Counted from the first letter of the stretch, positions 23,186 to 33,490 are shown. The stretch is 64,000 nucleotides of DNA from Parvularcula sp. BBD 1991-13 (GCA_001657385.1 LYSZ01000003.1:581234-645233), one strand, 5' to 3'. Notes: generated by a model from the letters alone, not told the origin. Translations and numbers: made by a program.

Positions 23186-24249
23186 GTCTTACCTGTTTTT
23201 TTTCCCTTGGCGATCTTGGCCAGCAGGGCCGTTTCCTTCAGCCAGTCTCTTGCGGGGCGCGCCGGCCGGCCGCCCCATTTTTCCCCTGCGGGCGCATCGC
23301 GCATCAGGCCCGCCCCCGCGGCGATCTGCGCTCCGTCCCCGACGGTCAGGTGATCGGCGAGGCCGACCTGGCCGCCCATGAAGACGTCGTCGCCGATGAT
23401 GCAGCTTCCCGAGATCCCGGTTTGCGCCGCCAGCACGCAGCGCCGGCCCATCCTCACGTTGTGACCGATTTGCACAAGGTTGTCGATCTTGCAGCCCTCG
23501 CCGATCACCGTATCGCCCAGGGCGCCGCGGTCGATCGTCGTGTTGGCCCCGATTTCCACATTGTCGCCGATGACGACGCGGCCGAGCTGCGGCACACGCT
23601 CCAGGCCCTCAGGGCCCGGCTCGAAGCCGAAACCCGCCTGGCCGATCCGCGCGCCGCTCAGGATGACGACATTGGCGCCGACAAGGGCATGGGTCAGAAC
23701 GGCGCCCGCCTCGACCACGGCGCCGGCGCCGATAACGACGCCCGGTCCGATCACGGCGAACGGTCCGATCCGCGCGCCGGCGCCGATTTCGGCGTCCTCG
23801 GCGATGACGGCGGTTTCGTGAATGCGCACGCCACGGTCAAGCGCCGCCGCGCCGGTTTTTGCGTCCGCCGTCAGTTCGGCCGTCAGCATCCGCGGACGGT
23901 AAAGCCACGCGGCGAGCCTGGCGAAGGCAAGGCGCGGCGAGGCCGCCACCGCGACCGCGCCGCCTCCGCCCCCGTCCCAACCATCGTCACGGTCGCCGTC
24001 ACAAGCGCCGAGCGCATCGGCGCCCGCCGGCGAGACGATGCAAAGGCCGTAGCCGCGCGGCGCGCGCGCAGGGTCCGCAGGCGGCCTCGCGAGATAGATC
24101 GCCGCGTCCGTCAGGTCCGCTTCGTCATGCGCCGCGACGCGGGCGATGCGCGCCGCCGGATCGCCGGCGCGCAACTGCGCGCCGCAAACGTCGAGCGCGT
24201 CCTCGATCCGGAGGGGGGGCAGCGTTTCAAAGAATCTCGGGTCCGGCAC
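23182..24249 (-). CDS. lpxD: UDP-3-O-acylglucosamine N-acyltransferase
   Basis: LpxD adds the second 3-hydroxyacyl chain, to the 2-amino group of the lipid A precursor. The 355-residue trimeric protein has an N-terminal uridine-binding domain (about 1-115) and a left-handed beta-helix: [40 protein letters not shown] (the family GF-FxP block), [40 protein letters not shown] containing the catalytic His in QIGHN, and [21 protein letters not shown] 115-bp gap with a terminator-like hairpin separates it from ompH upstream. Confidence 0.96.
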   Translation of the reverse strand: MPDPRFFETLPPLRIEDALDVCGAQLRAGDPAARIARVAAHDEADLTDAAIYLARPPADPARAPRGYGLCIVSPAGADALGACDGDRDDGWDGGGGGAVAVAASPRLAFARLAAWLYRPRMLTAELTADAKTGAAALDRGVRIHETAVIAEDAEIGAGARIGPFAVIGPGVVIGAGAVVEAGAVLTHALVGANVVILSGARIGQAGFGFEPGPEGLERVPQLGRVVIGDNVEIGANTTIDRGALGDTVIGEGCKIDNLVQIGHNVRMGRRCVLAAQTGISGSCIIGDDVFMGGQVGLADHLTVGDGAQIAAGAGLMRDAPAGEKWGGRPARPARDWLKETALLAKIAKGKKTGKT

Positions 24250-24293
24250 GACAAAACCGTTTGAATTTCAAGCCTCGGATGGGGCGGGCGGCC

Positions 24294-24327
24294 CAAACAA
24301 AAGCGGCCGGCGTTTACCGCCAGCCGC
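24294..24327 (-). terminator. Intrinsic terminator between ompH and lpxD
   Basis: The minus strand reads GCGGCTGGCG-GTAAA-CGCCGGCCGC followed by TTTTGTTT. The stem is ten base pairs with one G-U, and the loop is five bases. It lies about 38 bases after the ompH stop, so part of the transcription from rpsB-bamA should end or attenuate before the lpx genes. Confidence 0.65.
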
Positions 24328-24364
24328 CTCAATACCTCGTTCGACAATCGAAGTAAGCTAAATT

Positions 24365-25000
24365 CTAGTTATTCTGCGCCTGGGCGGCGGCCGCCTCGCG
24401 CAACTGTTTTTCAATCTCGGCGAGGGAGATTTTCTGCACTTCGACCTTGTCCATTTTCTTGTCGAGGCGGGAAATCACTTCCTGGGTGATGTCGGTTTCC
24501 GGCGCGGCGTACATGACCGCCGACCGGTCGAGCAGGATGGTCGCGCCGCGCTTGTCGACGATCTCCTTCAGGATCGGCTGGCTTTCCCGCAGCACCTTCG
24601 CCTGGGCGTTCTGCACCGCGGCGGAGAACGCCTGCTCCATGATCTGCGCGCGCTGCGGCAGGCCGACCTGCTGGCGCATGGCCAGTTCCTGTTCGGTCTT
24701 CTGGCGCACCTCGTCTGACATGAGGGAGGCGTTTTTCTGATAGTTTTCAATGTCCTTGCGCAGCTTTTCCGCCTCGGCCTCCAGCTCCTTGGCGACGCTG
24801 TCGCGGACCGTTTCAGCCTGGCCGGGGATCGTCTTGCCGGCCTTGGACTGGGAAATCAACTCGGCGCGGTTGACGATCAGAATGACCGGCGCCTTGCCGT
24901 CGCGCTGGGCCTCGGCCTTGCCGCCGAGCAGCGCGCCGCCGGCGATCCCGGCCAGCAGCATGGCCGTCGCGCCGGCAAGAAGTGAAACCTGTTTCTTCAT
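24365..25000 (-). CDS. skp: OmpH/Skp family periplasmic chaperone
   Basis: Skp holds unfolded outer-membrane proteins in the periplasm and delivers them to BamA. The 211-residue protein has a signal peptide (1-31, ending AEAQR), a strand with the family block VILIVNRAELISQSKAGKTI, long coiled-coil arms (about 65-140: LEAEAEKLRKDIENYQKNAS; EQELAMRQQVGLPQRAQIME) and the returning body strand GATILLDRSAVMYAAPETDI. The C-terminal 35 residues form another charged helix ending in an Ala/Gln tail. It follows bamA by 39 bases, the usual bamA-skp-lpxD arrangement. Confidence 0.93.
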   Translation of the reverse strand: MKKQVSLLAGATAMLLAGIAGGALLGGKAEAQRDGKAPVILIVNRAELISQSKAGKTIPGQAETVRDSVAKELEAEAEKLRKDIENYQKNASLMSDEVRQKTEQELAMRQQVGLPQRAQIMEQAFSAAVQNAQAKVLRESQPILKEIVDKRGATILLDRSAVMYAAPETDITQEVISRLDKKMDKVEVQKISLAEIEKQLREAAAAQAQNN

Positions 25001-25039
25001 GGCAATCCTCGTACTTTCCGGAAGCTTTTTCAGACAATC

Positions 25040-27691
25040 CTAAAAATTCGTTCCCGCGCTGAACCGAAACCCTTCGGTCTGATCATAGTCTTCTTTCATG
25101 AAAACTTCAGCAAAATCAAACCGGACAGGGCCGAAAGGCGAGTTCCAGCTGACCGACACGCCGGCGCTCGCCCGCAGGGAGAAAGCGTCCTGAACCGGCA
25201 ATATATCAGGCTCGCCGTTTCCATCAAAATCGAGATTGAACAGCGACCCGCCCTCGATGAACCGGTCGGCGAATTGCGGATCGTTGAGGAGTTTGGCGCT
25301 GTCATCAAGCAGCCCGACCGCGCCGAAATCGCTGAACAGAGACACCTGAATGCCGTACTCCGCCGGCAGCGGCGTGGGGATCAGGATCTCCGCCGTGCCG
25401 ATCGCATAGGCGTTGCCGCCAAGCGACTGGCCGTCGAGCCGGCCGTCATTATTGCGGAACTGGATGTAGCGGGGCCCGACGCCGGCGACCTCGAACCCGC
25501 GGAAGCTTGACGCGCCCTCGAAGAAGCGGTCCGACAGCCGCACCTCGTCGCCGGCGTAGCCGTCGATCCAGCCGGCGCGGCCGCGCAGGGATCCCACGAA
25601 CCCGGCGATCAGCGGGCGGTAATAGGCCGCGCTTGTCTCGGCCTGGTAATAGTTCACGTCGCCGCCGACGCCGGCGACGCTGAGCGAACCGGACCACCGC
25701 CAGCCGCGGCGCGGCCGGATCGGGTCGTCGAGCCGGTTGAACGACAGGCTGGTCCCGACAAGCGACGTCAGGAACTCCCCTTCGGATTCGCATGTCGGGG
25801 TCACGGACTGAACGACGAAATCGCACAGATTCGCCCGGACGTTCAGAAAGTCCTCGCCGTTGTCGGTGAACGGGGTCACGCTCGTCGGCGACGCGCCGGG
25901 CACGAGAAGGCTGAGCGGATCTTCCGTCGCCGCGATGACCTCCTCGTCGAACAGGTCGATCTCCACATCGTCATAGGTGAGCAGGTAATTGATCCCCCCG
26001 CGGCCGAATTCCGACACCTGGAAGCCGGCGTTGAGGCCGATGCCGAAGCGGTCGCGGACGAAGCCCGATTCGCGAAAGTCCGTTCGCTGATTGAAAATCG
26101 ATCCGCCCGCGGCGAGGTTGCGGTCGAGAAAATATGGCTGCGTGAAACGCAGGTCCACCTGGCGGGTCCGCGAACTCGCCTGCACCCGGAAACGCAGGAA
26201 CTGGCCGCGGCCCATGAGATTGCGCTCCTCGATCGAGAGATCGACGATGAAGTTCTCCGTCGACGATACGCCGACGCCGACGCTGAAGGACCCGGTGGAT
26301 TGCTCCTGCACGCTGACGTCGAGCACGGTGCGGTCCGGCGCCGAACCCGCCTGCTCCTCGATCGTCACGTCCTGGAAGTAACCGAGAGAGCGCACCCGCG
26401 CGCGCGAGCGGTCGACTAGCACCCGGTTGAAGGCGTCGCCCTCTGCGAGGCGGATCTCCCGGCGGATGACCTTGTCGAGGGTGCGCACATTGCCCTTGAT
26501 GTTGATGCGCTCGACATAAACGCGCGGACCTTCGTTGACCTCGAAAGTGATGTCGATGGTCTTGGTGGCGGCGTGGCGGGTCAGGCGCGGGTTCACCTCC
26601 ACGAACGCATAGCCGGTGGCGCCGGTGGCGAAAGTGATCGATTCCACCGCCTTTTCCATTTTCTCGCCATCGAAGATCTCGCCCGAGCGGATCGGCACGA
26701 AACGCTCCAGCACCTCGTTGTCGAGTTTGGCGAGCGTCGTCTTCACCCGCACTTCGCCGACGGTGTATTGCGGCCCCTCGTCGACGGTGAAGGTGATGAA
26801 GAAGTCCTTGCGGTCCGGCGTCAGCTCCGCCGTCGCGGACGTCACGGAAAAGTCGGCGTAGCCGTTGCGGCCGTAATGCTGGCGCAGGAGTTCGCGTTCG
26901 AATTCCAGCCGGTCCGGATCGTAATTGTCGTTGCTGGTGAAGAACCGCCACCAGCGGCTCTCCTTGGTCAGGACGACGCCGCGAAGCTGATTGTCCGTGA
27001 ACACCTCATTGCCGACGAAATTCACCTTGGCGATGCCGGTGCGCGGACCTTCGTCGACCTCGTAGATCACGTCCACCCGGTTTTGCGGCAAGGGCGTCAC
27101 CTTCGGCGTCACCGTCGCGGCGAACCGCCCCTTGGCGCGGTAGAGCTCGATCATTCTTTGTACGTCGGACTGCACCTTGGCGCGGGTGTAGATCGCCCGC
27201 GGCGCGAGCTGGATCTCCTCGGTGATGGCGTCGTCCTTGAGCCGGCGGTTGCCTTCGAAGATCACCCGGTTGACGATCGGGTTTTCCTGCACCGCAACGA
27301 CAAGCGTGCCGTTCTGCTGCATCTCCACTTTGACGTCGGAGAAAAGGCCGGTGTTGAACAGGGTCTTCAGCGTCAGGTCCAGGAGTTCCTGCTCGGCCGG
27401 CATGCCGGGCTGGATCGGCAGGTACGAGCCGACGGTCTCCGCCTCGATGCGCTGGTTGCCGGTGACGGCGATGCCCTGGATGATCGGGGCCGGCTGATCC
27501 GCGAAAAGAACATTGCCGAGGTCGTTTTCCGGCGCCACCTGCGGGCTGGCGATCGACGCGCCCTGTCCTTGCGCCGGCCCCTGAGACTGTCCTTGAGCCA
27601 GGGCGCTTTGCGCGAAGCATGACGACAGAACCGCCGCCGCGACAACCAAGAAAAACCGTTGCACGCGCCCCCCCACCGAATTGAAACCCAT
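25040..27691 (-). CDS. bamA: Outer membrane protein assembly factor BamA
   Basis: BamA is the core of the machine that folds and inserts outer-membrane beta-barrels. The 883-residue protein has a signal peptide (about 1-32, ALAQ), a Gln/Gly-rich linker, five POTRA domains (about 60-440) starting at IQGIAVTGNQRIEAETVGSY, and a 16-stranded barrel. Diagnostic pieces are GFVRDRFGIGLNAGF, GASSFRGFEVAGVGPR (the VRGF-type lid-lock motif, here FRGF) and the end DQTEGFRFSAGTNF, terminating in Phe. An insertion around FDEEVIAATEDPLSLLVPGA probably enlarges an extracellular loop. It follows rseP by 9 bases. Confidence 0.96.
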   Translation of the reverse strand: MGFNSVGGRVQRFFLVVAAAVLSSCFAQSALAQGQSQGPAQGQGASIASPQVAPENDLGNVLFADQPAPIIQGIAVTGNQRIEAETVGSYLPIQPGMPAEQELLDLTLKTLFNTGLFSDVKVEMQQNGTLVVAVQENPIVNRVIFEGNRRLKDDAITEEIQLAPRAIYTRAKVQSDVQRMIELYRAKGRFAATVTPKVTPLPQNRVDVIYEVDEGPRTGIAKVNFVGNEVFTDNQLRGVVLTKESRWWRFFTSNDNYDPDRLEFERELLRQHYGRNGYADFSVTSATAELTPDRKDFFITFTVDEGPQYTVGEVRVKTTLAKLDNEVLERFVPIRSGEIFDGEKMEKAVESITFATGATGYAFVEVNPRLTRHAATKTIDITFEVNEGPRVYVERINIKGNVRTLDKVIRREIRLAEGDAFNRVLVDRSRARVRSLGYFQDVTIEEQAGSAPDRTVLDVSVQEQSTGSFSVGVGVSSTENFIVDLSIEERNLMGRGQFLRFRVQASSRTRQVDLRFTQPYFLDRNLAAGGSIFNQRTDFRESGFVRDRFGIGLNAGFQVSEFGRGGINYLLTYDDVEIDLFDEEVIAATEDPLSLLVPGASPTSVTPFTDNGEDFLNVRANLCDFVVQSVTPTCESEGEFLTSLVGTSLSFNRLDDPIRPRRGWRWSGSLSVAGVGGDVNYYQAETSAAYYRPLIAGFVGSLRGRAGWIDGYAGDEVRLSDRFFEGASSFRGFEVAGVGPRYIQFRNNDGRLDGQSLGGNAYAIGTAEILIPTPLPAEYGIQVSLFSDFGAVGLLDDSAKLLNDPQFADRFIEGGSLFNLDFDGNGEPDILPVQDAFSLRASAGVSVSWNSPFGPVRFDFAEVFMKEDYDQTEGFRFSAGTNF

Positions 27692-27700
27692 GCCGACGCC

Positions 27701-28942
27701 CTAGCTTATTGATGTGAGCAGATTGCTGATGTCGTTCCAGGTCACGAAGATCATTAGCGAGGCCAACAAGACAATACCTACCCTGAACCCGATCGCCTGC
27801 GCGCGCTCCCCCAATGGTTTGCCGGCGATCGCTTCATAGGCGTAATACATTAGATGGCCGCCGTCGAGAACCGGCACCGGCAAAAGATTCAGAAACCCGA
27901 TGGAGACCGACACCAGCGCGGCGAGCGAGATGAAATCGACAAGGCTGACGCGCAGCATGGTCCACAGGCCGGGCGCATCGTCTGCGCCCGTCGCATCGAA
28001 GCCGGACATCACCGACTGGCCTGCGTATTGCGCCATTTTCACCGGCCCGCCAAGCTGGTCGGCGTTTTCCTGGCCGAGGATGATGCGGCCGATGAACTGG
28101 ACCGTGAGCCTGAGGATGCGGCCGAGTTCGCCGACGCCCTCGGCGAACGCTTCAATCAAATTATATTTCCTGAAGTTATAATTGTCAGGGTCGGCCGCGA
28201 TGCCGAGCATCCAGCTTTCGACCATGTTGCCGTAGCGGTCCTCCCGTTCGGTGCGCCGGGGCGTCAGTTCGACCGGCACTTCCTCGCCGCCGCGCTCGAC
28301 GACAAGGCGCAGCGGCGCGCCGCCGCTGGAAAGAACCTGGTCCTGCAACTGCCGGAACTGCTGCACGGGCTGTCCGTTCATGGAAATGATCCGGTCGCCA
28401 ACCATCAGCCCCGCTTCCTCGGCGGCGGAATCCTCAAAAACCGAGCCCACCGCCGGCGCCACGTCGACGCGCCCGAGGGTCGCGAACATGACGGTGAAAA
28501 TCGCCACCGCCAGCGCGAAATTGGCGAACGGGCCGGCGGCGACGATCAGCGCGCGGGCCCAGACAGGCTTGAAATGGAAGCAGACCTTGCGCTCCTCCGC
28601 CGTCATGCCCTCGGCGACTTCCTCCTCGTGGCCGGGGCTTGGAAACTGGGTCGTCGCCGGTCCCCGCTGCGCCTGGGGGGCGGCCTGGGAAGCCGGGTTC
28701 AGGTCGCCGAAAAACTTCACATAGCCGCCGAGCGGCCAACGCGCGACGCGCCATTCCGTGCCCTTACGATCCGTCCACCGCAAAAGCGGCTTGCCGAAGC
28801 CGATGGAGAACACCTCGACCCGAACGCCGAGCAGTCTGGCTACGGAAAAATGACCGTATTCATGGATAAAGACGATGATCGTCAGCAGCGCCACGAAAGA
28901 GACGATCGTGACCGGCAGTATAATCAATGTTTCGAGCGGCAT
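27701..28942 (-). CDS. rseP: Site-2 protease RseP
   Basis: RseP is an intramembrane zinc metalloprotease; in other bacteria it cleaves anti-sigma factors and leftover signal peptides. The 413-residue protein has HEYGH in IVFIHEYGHFSVARLLGV (zinc site, first helix), a PDZ domain with SAAEEAGLMVGDRIISMNG, and the third ligand motif LLPVPVLDGGHLMYYA near the C-terminus. The segment between the zinc helix and the PDZ contains a Gln/Pro-rich linker (ASQAAPQAQRGPATTQFPSP). It sits between dxr (48 bases) and bamA (9 bases), its normal position. Confidence 0.95.
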   Translation of the reverse strand: MPLETLIILPVTIVSFVALLTIIVFIHEYGHFSVARLLGVRVEVFSIGFGKPLLRWTDRKGTEWRVARWPLGGYVKFFGDLNPASQAAPQAQRGPATTQFPSPGHEEEVAEGMTAEERKVCFHFKPVWARALIVAAGPFANFALAVAIFTVMFATLGRVDVAPAVGSVFEDSAAEEAGLMVGDRIISMNGQPVQQFRQLQDQVLSSGGAPLRLVVERGGEEVPVELTPRRTEREDRYGNMVESWMLGIAADPDNYNFRKYNLIEAFAEGVGELGRILRLTVQFIGRIILGQENADQLGGPVKMAQYAGQSVMSGFDATGADDAPGLWTMLRVSLVDFISLAALVSVSIGFLNLLPVPVLDGGHLMYYAYEAIAGKPLGERAQAIGFRVGIVLLASLMIFVTWNDISNLLTSIS

Positions 28943-28990
28943 GCCTTGAACCGTTGCCTGTTGTCGATGCGGGGTCCCGGAAAAGAGGGC

Positions 28991-30259
28991 CTAGGCGGCG
29001 GCGCGGGCGGCGACGCACTCCCGCGCCATTTGGCGCGCGATCGCGTCCGCGTCAATCGCCTCTTCCAGCGTCGAGAGGGACGCCGATCTGTTTCGCCGGC
29101 CGGTCATTTCCAAAACCTGCTCGGTTATAGCAGCGATATCAAGAAATTTTATGGCGCCGTCGAGAAAGGCCGCGACGGCGATCTCGTTGGCGGCGTTGAG
29201 CGCCGCAGGCATCACGCCGCCGGCGGCGATCGCCTCGCGCGCCAGGCGAAGCGCGGAAAATCTTTCAATATCAGGATCTTCGAACGTCAATGTCGCAACC
29301 TGCGCAAGGTTGAGTCTGGCGCTCGGGCTTTCCATGCGGTCGGGCCAGGCGAGCGTCGAGGCGATGGGCGTCCTCATGTCCGGCGCGCCGAGCTGGGCGA
29401 GGACGGAGCCGTCCACATATTCCACCATGGAATGAATGACCGACTGCGGATGCACCAGGATTTCGATACGGTCATGGCCGACGGGGAAAATGTGCGCCGC
29501 CTCGATCAACTCAAGCCCCTTGTTCATCATGGTCGCGCTGTCGACGGAAATCTTCGCGCCCATGGACCAGTTGGGATGGGCGACCGCCTGCGCCGGCGTC
29601 GCCGCGGCCATTTCATCCTTTGTCCATGTCCTGAAAGGACCGCCGGAAGCCGTTAAAATCAAACGGGAAATGCGCTGCGGTCTTTCGAAGTCGAAAACCT
29701 GAAAAATCGCATTATGCTCGCTGTCCACCGGGAGCAGCGCGCCCCCCGCCTTCGCCACCGCCGCGGTGACGACGTCGCCGGCGCAGACCAGGCATTCCTT
29801 GTTGGCGAGGGCGATGTCGGCGCCCCGCTCGGCGGCCTTGAGGGTGGGTTTCAGCCCCGCCGCGCCGACGATCGCCGCCATCACCCAGTCCGCGTCGCGG
29901 CTCGCCGCTTCCTCAATGGCGGCGGGACCGGCGCCGGTTTCGATGTCGAGCCCGGCGAGCGCGGCGCGCAGATCCTCGCCGAGCCCCTCATCGGCGACGG
30001 CGACGAATTCCGGGCGGAACCGGCGCGCCTGCTCGCCCAGCATCTCCACGTTGCGATTCGCCGTCAGGGCGACGACCTCGTGGCCGGCGCCGCCATTCGC
30101 GGACGCGAAGGACAAAAGATCCGTCGTCGACTGACCGATCGATCCGGTCGACCCGAGAATGGTGATCCGCCGGCGCCCGCCGCGGCAAGCGCGCGGCGCC
30201 AGAGACGCGCCCTGTGACGACGCCGGAGCGCTGGTCTGTTGATTGGATGAGCTCATCAA
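28991..30259 (-). CDS. dxr: 1-deoxy-D-xylulose-5-phosphate reductoisomerase
   Basis: Dxr makes 2-C-methyl-D-erythritol 4-phosphate from DXP with NADPH, the committed step of the non-mevalonate isoprenoid pathway feeding UppS next door. The 422-residue protein shows the NADPH loop [43 protein letters not shown] with metal ligands, ASGGPFRTW, and [20 protein letters not shown]. The N-terminal 30 residues are a Ser/Ala/Gly-rich extension beyond the usual start; MSSSN at the second codon is equally possible. It lies 9 bases after cdsA. Confidence 0.96.
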   Translation of the reverse strand: MMSSSNQQTSAPASSQGASLAPRACRGGRRRITILGSTGSIGQSTTDLLSFASANGGAGHEVVALTANRNVEMLGEQARRFRPEFVAVADEGLGEDLRAALAGLDIETGAGPAAIEEAASRDADWVMAAIVGAAGLKPTLKAAERGADIALANKECLVCAGDVVTAAVAKAGGALLPVDSEHNAIFQVFDFERPQRISRLILTASGGPFRTWTKDEMAAATPAQAVAHPNWSMGAKISVDSATMMNKGLELIEAAHIFPVGHDRIEILVHPQSVIHSMVEYVDGSVLAQLGAPDMRTPIASTLAWPDRMESPSARLNLAQVATLTFEDPDIERFSALRLAREAIAAGGVMPAALNAANEIAVAAFLDGAIKFLDIAAITEQVLEMTGRRNRSASLSTLEEAIDADAIARQMARECVAARAAA

Positions 30260-30268
30260 AGCCCCCTG

Positions 30269-31108
30269 TTAGGTTTTCAGGATCATATAGAGGAAGAGCG
30301 CGCCCGTCATCGCCGAGGTGGCGAAAATCATCCCGTCAAGCCGGTCGAGCGCGCCGCCATGGCCGGGGATGAAGCCGGAGATGTCCTTCAGGCCGAAATT
30401 TCGCTTGATGCCTGATTCCACAAGGTCGCCGACAACCGAAACCGCGCCCAGCGCCCCGGCGGAAACGATCAGCAGGGGAAGGTTGCCGGCCCCGAACGCA
30501 AACACCGCGGCGGCGAATCCGGCAAGGCCGCCGCCGATGACGCCGCCGGCGATGCCGGCCCAGGTCTTGGAGGGGGAAAGCGCGTGGCTGATTTTCGGCC
30601 CGCCGATGAACTTGCCGAGAAAAAAGGCGCCCGTGTCCGCCGCCCAGACAATCACGAACAGAACGAAGGTCAGCTCGCGCCCGGCCTCCACGCTGATGCG
30701 CAGCCAGATCAGCGCGATGCACGGCGCGATGATGTACGCCGCCGCCAGCGCCGGCCAGAAACCGAGCCGACCGTCCCGCCTGGCCAGCGCCCAGGCGGCG
30801 ATCCCGCTCCCGGCGCACAGGACGAACGCGGCCGCATACGCGGCGGCGGACGCGGCGAACATGGCCGCCGCCGCGCCGACGGCGAGCGCGTAGAACCCGG
30901 CGGAGAACTCCCGCCGCTCGACCATGCGCGTCCATTCGAACAGCATCACGATGGAGGCGAAGGCGATCAGCGCCGCAAAGCCGCGCCCGCCATGGTGAAC
31001 CGCAAAGAGGACGACGGGAACAAGGACAAGCGCGGAGGCCGCGCGCAGGACCAGCGAGCCCGAGGAAGCCGGCTTTTGCGTATCGAGCTTTTCCAGTGCG
31101 GGGGTCAT
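30269..31108 (-). CDS. cdsA: Phosphatidate cytidylyltransferase
   Basis: CdsA makes CDP-diacylglycerol from phosphatidate and CTP, the branch point of phospholipid synthesis. The 279-residue membrane protein has about eight transmembrane helices. Family blocks are DTGAFFLGKFIGGPKISHAL, SPSKTWAGIAGGVIGG, GDLVESGIKRNFGLKDISGF and PGHGGALDRLDGMIFA, the last two forming the CDS signature and metal-binding end. It is 18 bases downstream of uppS and 9 upstream of dxr, all on the minus strand. Confidence 0.95.
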   Translation of the reverse strand: MTPALEKLDTQKPASSGSLVLRAASALVLVPVVLFAVHHGGRGFAALIAFASIVMLFEWTRMVERREFSAGFYALAVGAAAAMFAASAAAYAAAFVLCAGSGIAAWALARRDGRLGFWPALAAAYIIAPCIALIWLRISVEAGRELTFVLFVIVWAADTGAFFLGKFIGGPKISHALSPSKTWAGIAGGVIGGGLAGFAAAVFAFGAGNLPLLIVSAGALGAVSVVGDLVESGIKRNFGLKDISGFIPGHGGALDRLDGMIFATSAMTGALFLYMILKT

Positions 31109-31126
31109 GAGGGGCCGCCCGGCCGG

Positions 31127-31897
31127 CTATCGCGCCGGCGCGCCGACGCCGCCGTAACGCCTTTCGCGGCCCCGGTATTCCTCGACGGCGCGGCGAAAGA
31201 CCTCCTCGTTGAAATCAGGCCACAGAACGTCCGGAAAAACATATTCCGCATACGCTGCTTGCCAGAGCAGGAAATTCGAAACGCGCTGCTCGCCGCTGGT
31301 GCGGATAACGAGATCGGGATCCGGCGCGGCGGCGGTGTCGAGGAACTGGGCGAACCGGTCCGGGGTGATCTCCGCCGGATCGAGCGCGCCGGCGCGCACC
31401 GCCTCCCCCGCCGCGCGCGCGGCGCGCGCGATCTCGTCGCGGCCGCCATAGTTGAACGCGATCTGCAGGACGAACTGGTCATTATGCGCCGTTTGCGCCT
31501 CGGCCTTGCGCACCAGCGCCTTGATGTCGAGACCGAGATTGGACCTGTCGCCGATGATCCGGATCCTGACGCCTTCCTCCGTCAGGCGCGGCAGGTCGGC
31601 GCTGATGAACTCCTTCAACAGCCCCATCAGGTCGCGCACCTCGCCCGCCGGCCGTCGCCAGTTTTCGGTCGAGAAGGAATACAGCGTCAGATAGCGAAGG
31701 CCGAGATCGCGCGCGCCCTGCACGGCGCGCCGCGCCGCCTCCACCCCTTCGCGATGGCCGGCCGTGCGCGGCAGGCCGCGGGCTTTCGCCCAGCGGCCGT
31801 TGCCGTCCATGATGATGGCGACATGGCGCAGGCGCGATGCCGCGGGGGGGGCGTCCCCGGCGTCGGGCGCGGGACAGGGATCGGGATCGGCGCTCAC
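31127..31897 (-). CDS. uppS: Undecaprenyl diphosphate synthase
   Basis: UppS is the cis-prenyltransferase that makes the C55 lipid carrier for peptidoglycan and other cell-surface polymers. The 256-residue protein has the substrate loop [17 protein letters not shown] with catalytic Asp, [27 protein letters not shown], the RLRIIG-type block ([12 protein letters not shown]), [13 protein letters not shown] and the C-terminal [19 protein letters not shown] and [14 protein letters not shown]. The N-terminal 25 residues are an extra Pro/Ala-rich tail. An 87-base gap separates it from frr. Confidence 0.96.
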   Translation of the reverse strand: MSADPDPCPAPDAGDAPPAASRLRHVAIIMDGNGRWAKARGLPRTAGHREGVEAARRAVQGARDLGLRYLTLYSFSTENWRRPAGEVRDLMGLLKEFISADLPRLTEEGVRIRIIGDRSNLGLDIKALVRKAEAQTAHNDQFVLQIAFNYGGRDEIARAARAAGEAVRAGALDPAEITPDRFAQFLDTAAAPDPDLVIRTSGEQRVSNFLLWQAAYAEYVFPDVLWPDFNEEVFRRAVEEYRGRERRYGGVGAPAR

Positions 31898-31984
31898 GGC
31901 GCGCTCTCCGCCGATTGTTCCGTATGCCGCTTATGCCGATAGCCGACCGTCAACCGCCGCCTCGCCTTTCGCTTCGTTGCAGGT

Positions 31985-32542
31985 TCAGACCTGCATGATT
32001 TCAGCTTCCTTGGCCGCAAGGGCCTCGTCCACCGTCTTGACCATCTGGTCGGTGAGCTTTTGCACCTCTTCCGACATCTTCTTCTGATCGTCCTCGCCGA
32101 CGCCCTCGGTTTTCTTGATGGCTTCCATGCCTTCGCGGCGCAGGTTGCGAATCGCGACCTTCGTCTGTTCGGCGTATTTCGCCGCGATCTTCGCAAGCTC
32201 CTTGCGCCGCTCCTCCGTCAGGGGCGGGATGGGCACGCGCACATGCTGGCCGTCGACCACCGGGTTGACGCCGAGGCCGCCGTCGCGGATCGCCTTTTCC
32301 ACGGCGCCGACGAGGCCCTTGTCCCAGACATTGATGGTGATCATGCGCGGCTCGGGCACCGAGATCGTGCCGACCTGGGCCATGGGCATTTTCGAGCCGT
32401 AGGCGTCGACTTCGAGCGGCTCCACCAGACTCGCGGTCGCCCGTCCCGTGCGCAGACCGCTGAAGTCGCCCTTCAGCGAGCTGATCGCGCCATCCATGCG
32501 CTTGCGTAAGTCGTTAATGTCCACATCACTCATGGGGTTCAA
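31985..32542 (-). CDS. frr: Ribosome recycling factor
   Basis: Frr, with EF-G, splits terminated ribosomes. The 185-residue length is standard. Diagnostic parts are RMDGAISSLKGDFSGLRTGR, SLVEPLEVDAYGSKMPMAQV, ISVPEPRMITINVWDKGLVG, KAIRDGGLGVNPVVDGQHVR, PPLTEERRKELAKIAAKYAE and VAIRNLRREGMEAIKK. It lies 77 bases downstream of pyrH on the same strand. Confidence 0.97.
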   Translation of the reverse strand: MNPMSDVDINDLRKRMDGAISSLKGDFSGLRTGRATASLVEPLEVDAYGSKMPMAQVGTISVPEPRMITINVWDKGLVGAVEKAIRDGGLGVNPVVDGQHVRVPIPPLTEERRKELAKIAAKYAEQTKVAIRNLRREGMEAIKKTEGVGEDDQKKMSEEVQKLTDQMVKTVDEALAAKEAEIMQV

Positions 32543-32619
32543 CTCCTCTCATTCTTGTCGCCTGTTTTTACGGCGAAAACAGGGCCTTGTCTTGTCCGCC
32601 GGCGGGGGCGGGGACTTAC

Positions 32620-33363
32620 CTAGTCGCAGATGGTCGTCGAGGCGCCCGATCCGGTCAGCGCGCCGACCACGCCGCCCGCCTTGCCGATCGGGAAAACCAC
32701 GATGGGAATGCCGCTTTCGCGGGTCAGCGCGATCGCGGCCTGGTCCATGACCTTGAGGTCGCGCATCAGCACCTCGTGATAAGTCAGCCGGTCGAAGCGC
32801 TCCGCCTCCGGGTTGGTCTTCGGGTCGGCGGCGTAGACGCCGTCCACCTGCGTTCCTTTCAGCAGCGCGTCGCAGCCCATCTCCGCCGCTCTCAGCGCCG
32901 CCGCCGTGTCGGTGGTGAAGAACGGATTGCCGGTGCCGGCGGCGAAAATCACCACCCGGCCCTTTTCCATGTGCCGCAGGGCGCGCCGGCGGATATAGGG
33001 CTCGCAGATCGCGGTCATTTCGATCGCCGAGAGGACCCGCGTGAACATGCCGATGCGCTCCAGCGCGTTCTGCATGGCGAGGGCGTTCATCACCGTCGCC
33101 AGCATGCCCATGTAATCGGCGCTGGCGCGCTCCATCCCGGCGGCGGCGGTCGAGACGCCGCGGAAAATGTTGCCGCCGCCGATGACGAGGCACAACTCCA
33201 CCCCGAGCCCCTTGGCGTCCTTCACCTCCTGGGCGATGCGCGCGACGGTGTCGTTGTCGATGCCGTACTGGCCCCCCCCCATCAGCGCCTCGCCGCTGAT
33301 TTTGAGAAGCACGCGCTTGTAGCGGCAGGGCTGGTCGGCGGATGCGGGGGATTGTGCGGTCAT
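32620..33363 (-). CDS. pyrH: UMP kinase
   Basis: PyrH phosphorylates UMP to UDP. The 247-residue amino acid kinase-fold protein shows [95 protein letters not shown] and [21 protein letters not shown] start at 33363, where CAAGGGCCT precedes ATG; the frame is open 38 codons further with no family similarity. The 161-base gap from tsf includes a strong hairpin. Confidence 0.96.
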   Translation of the reverse strand: MTAQSPASADQPCRYKRVLLKISGEALMGGGQYGIDNDTVARIAQEVKDAKGLGVELCLVIGGGNIFRGVSTAAAGMERASADYMGMLATVMNALAMQNALERIGMFTRVLSAIEMTAICEPYIRRRALRHMEKGRVVIFAAGTGNPFFTTDTAAALRAAEMGCDALLKGTQVDGVYAADPKTNPEAERFDRLTYHEVLMRDLKVMDQAAIALTRESGIPIVVFPIGKAGGVVGALTGSGASTTICD

Positions 33364-33463
33364 AGGCCCTTGAGCTTCCGGCAGGCGGCGCGCCATGTCG
33401 CGCGTTCGCATAATGTCGCTAAGGGTTTGGCCCATATCGGCGATGAAAACAACAGATGATGCG

Positions 33464-33490
33464 GCAACGGCCGCCAAAGGCGGCCGTTGC
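33464..33490 (-). terminator. Perfect 12-bp hairpin between tsf and pyrH
   Basis: GCAACGGCCGCC and GGCGGCCGTTGC are perfect inverted repeats around a 3-base loop, 34 bases after the tsf stop. On the minus strand the following bases are CGCATCATCTGTTGTTTTC, so the T tract is delayed and poor. It may be an attenuator, an RNA-stabilising structure or a weak terminator that reduces pyrH expression relative to tsf. Confidence 0.5.
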
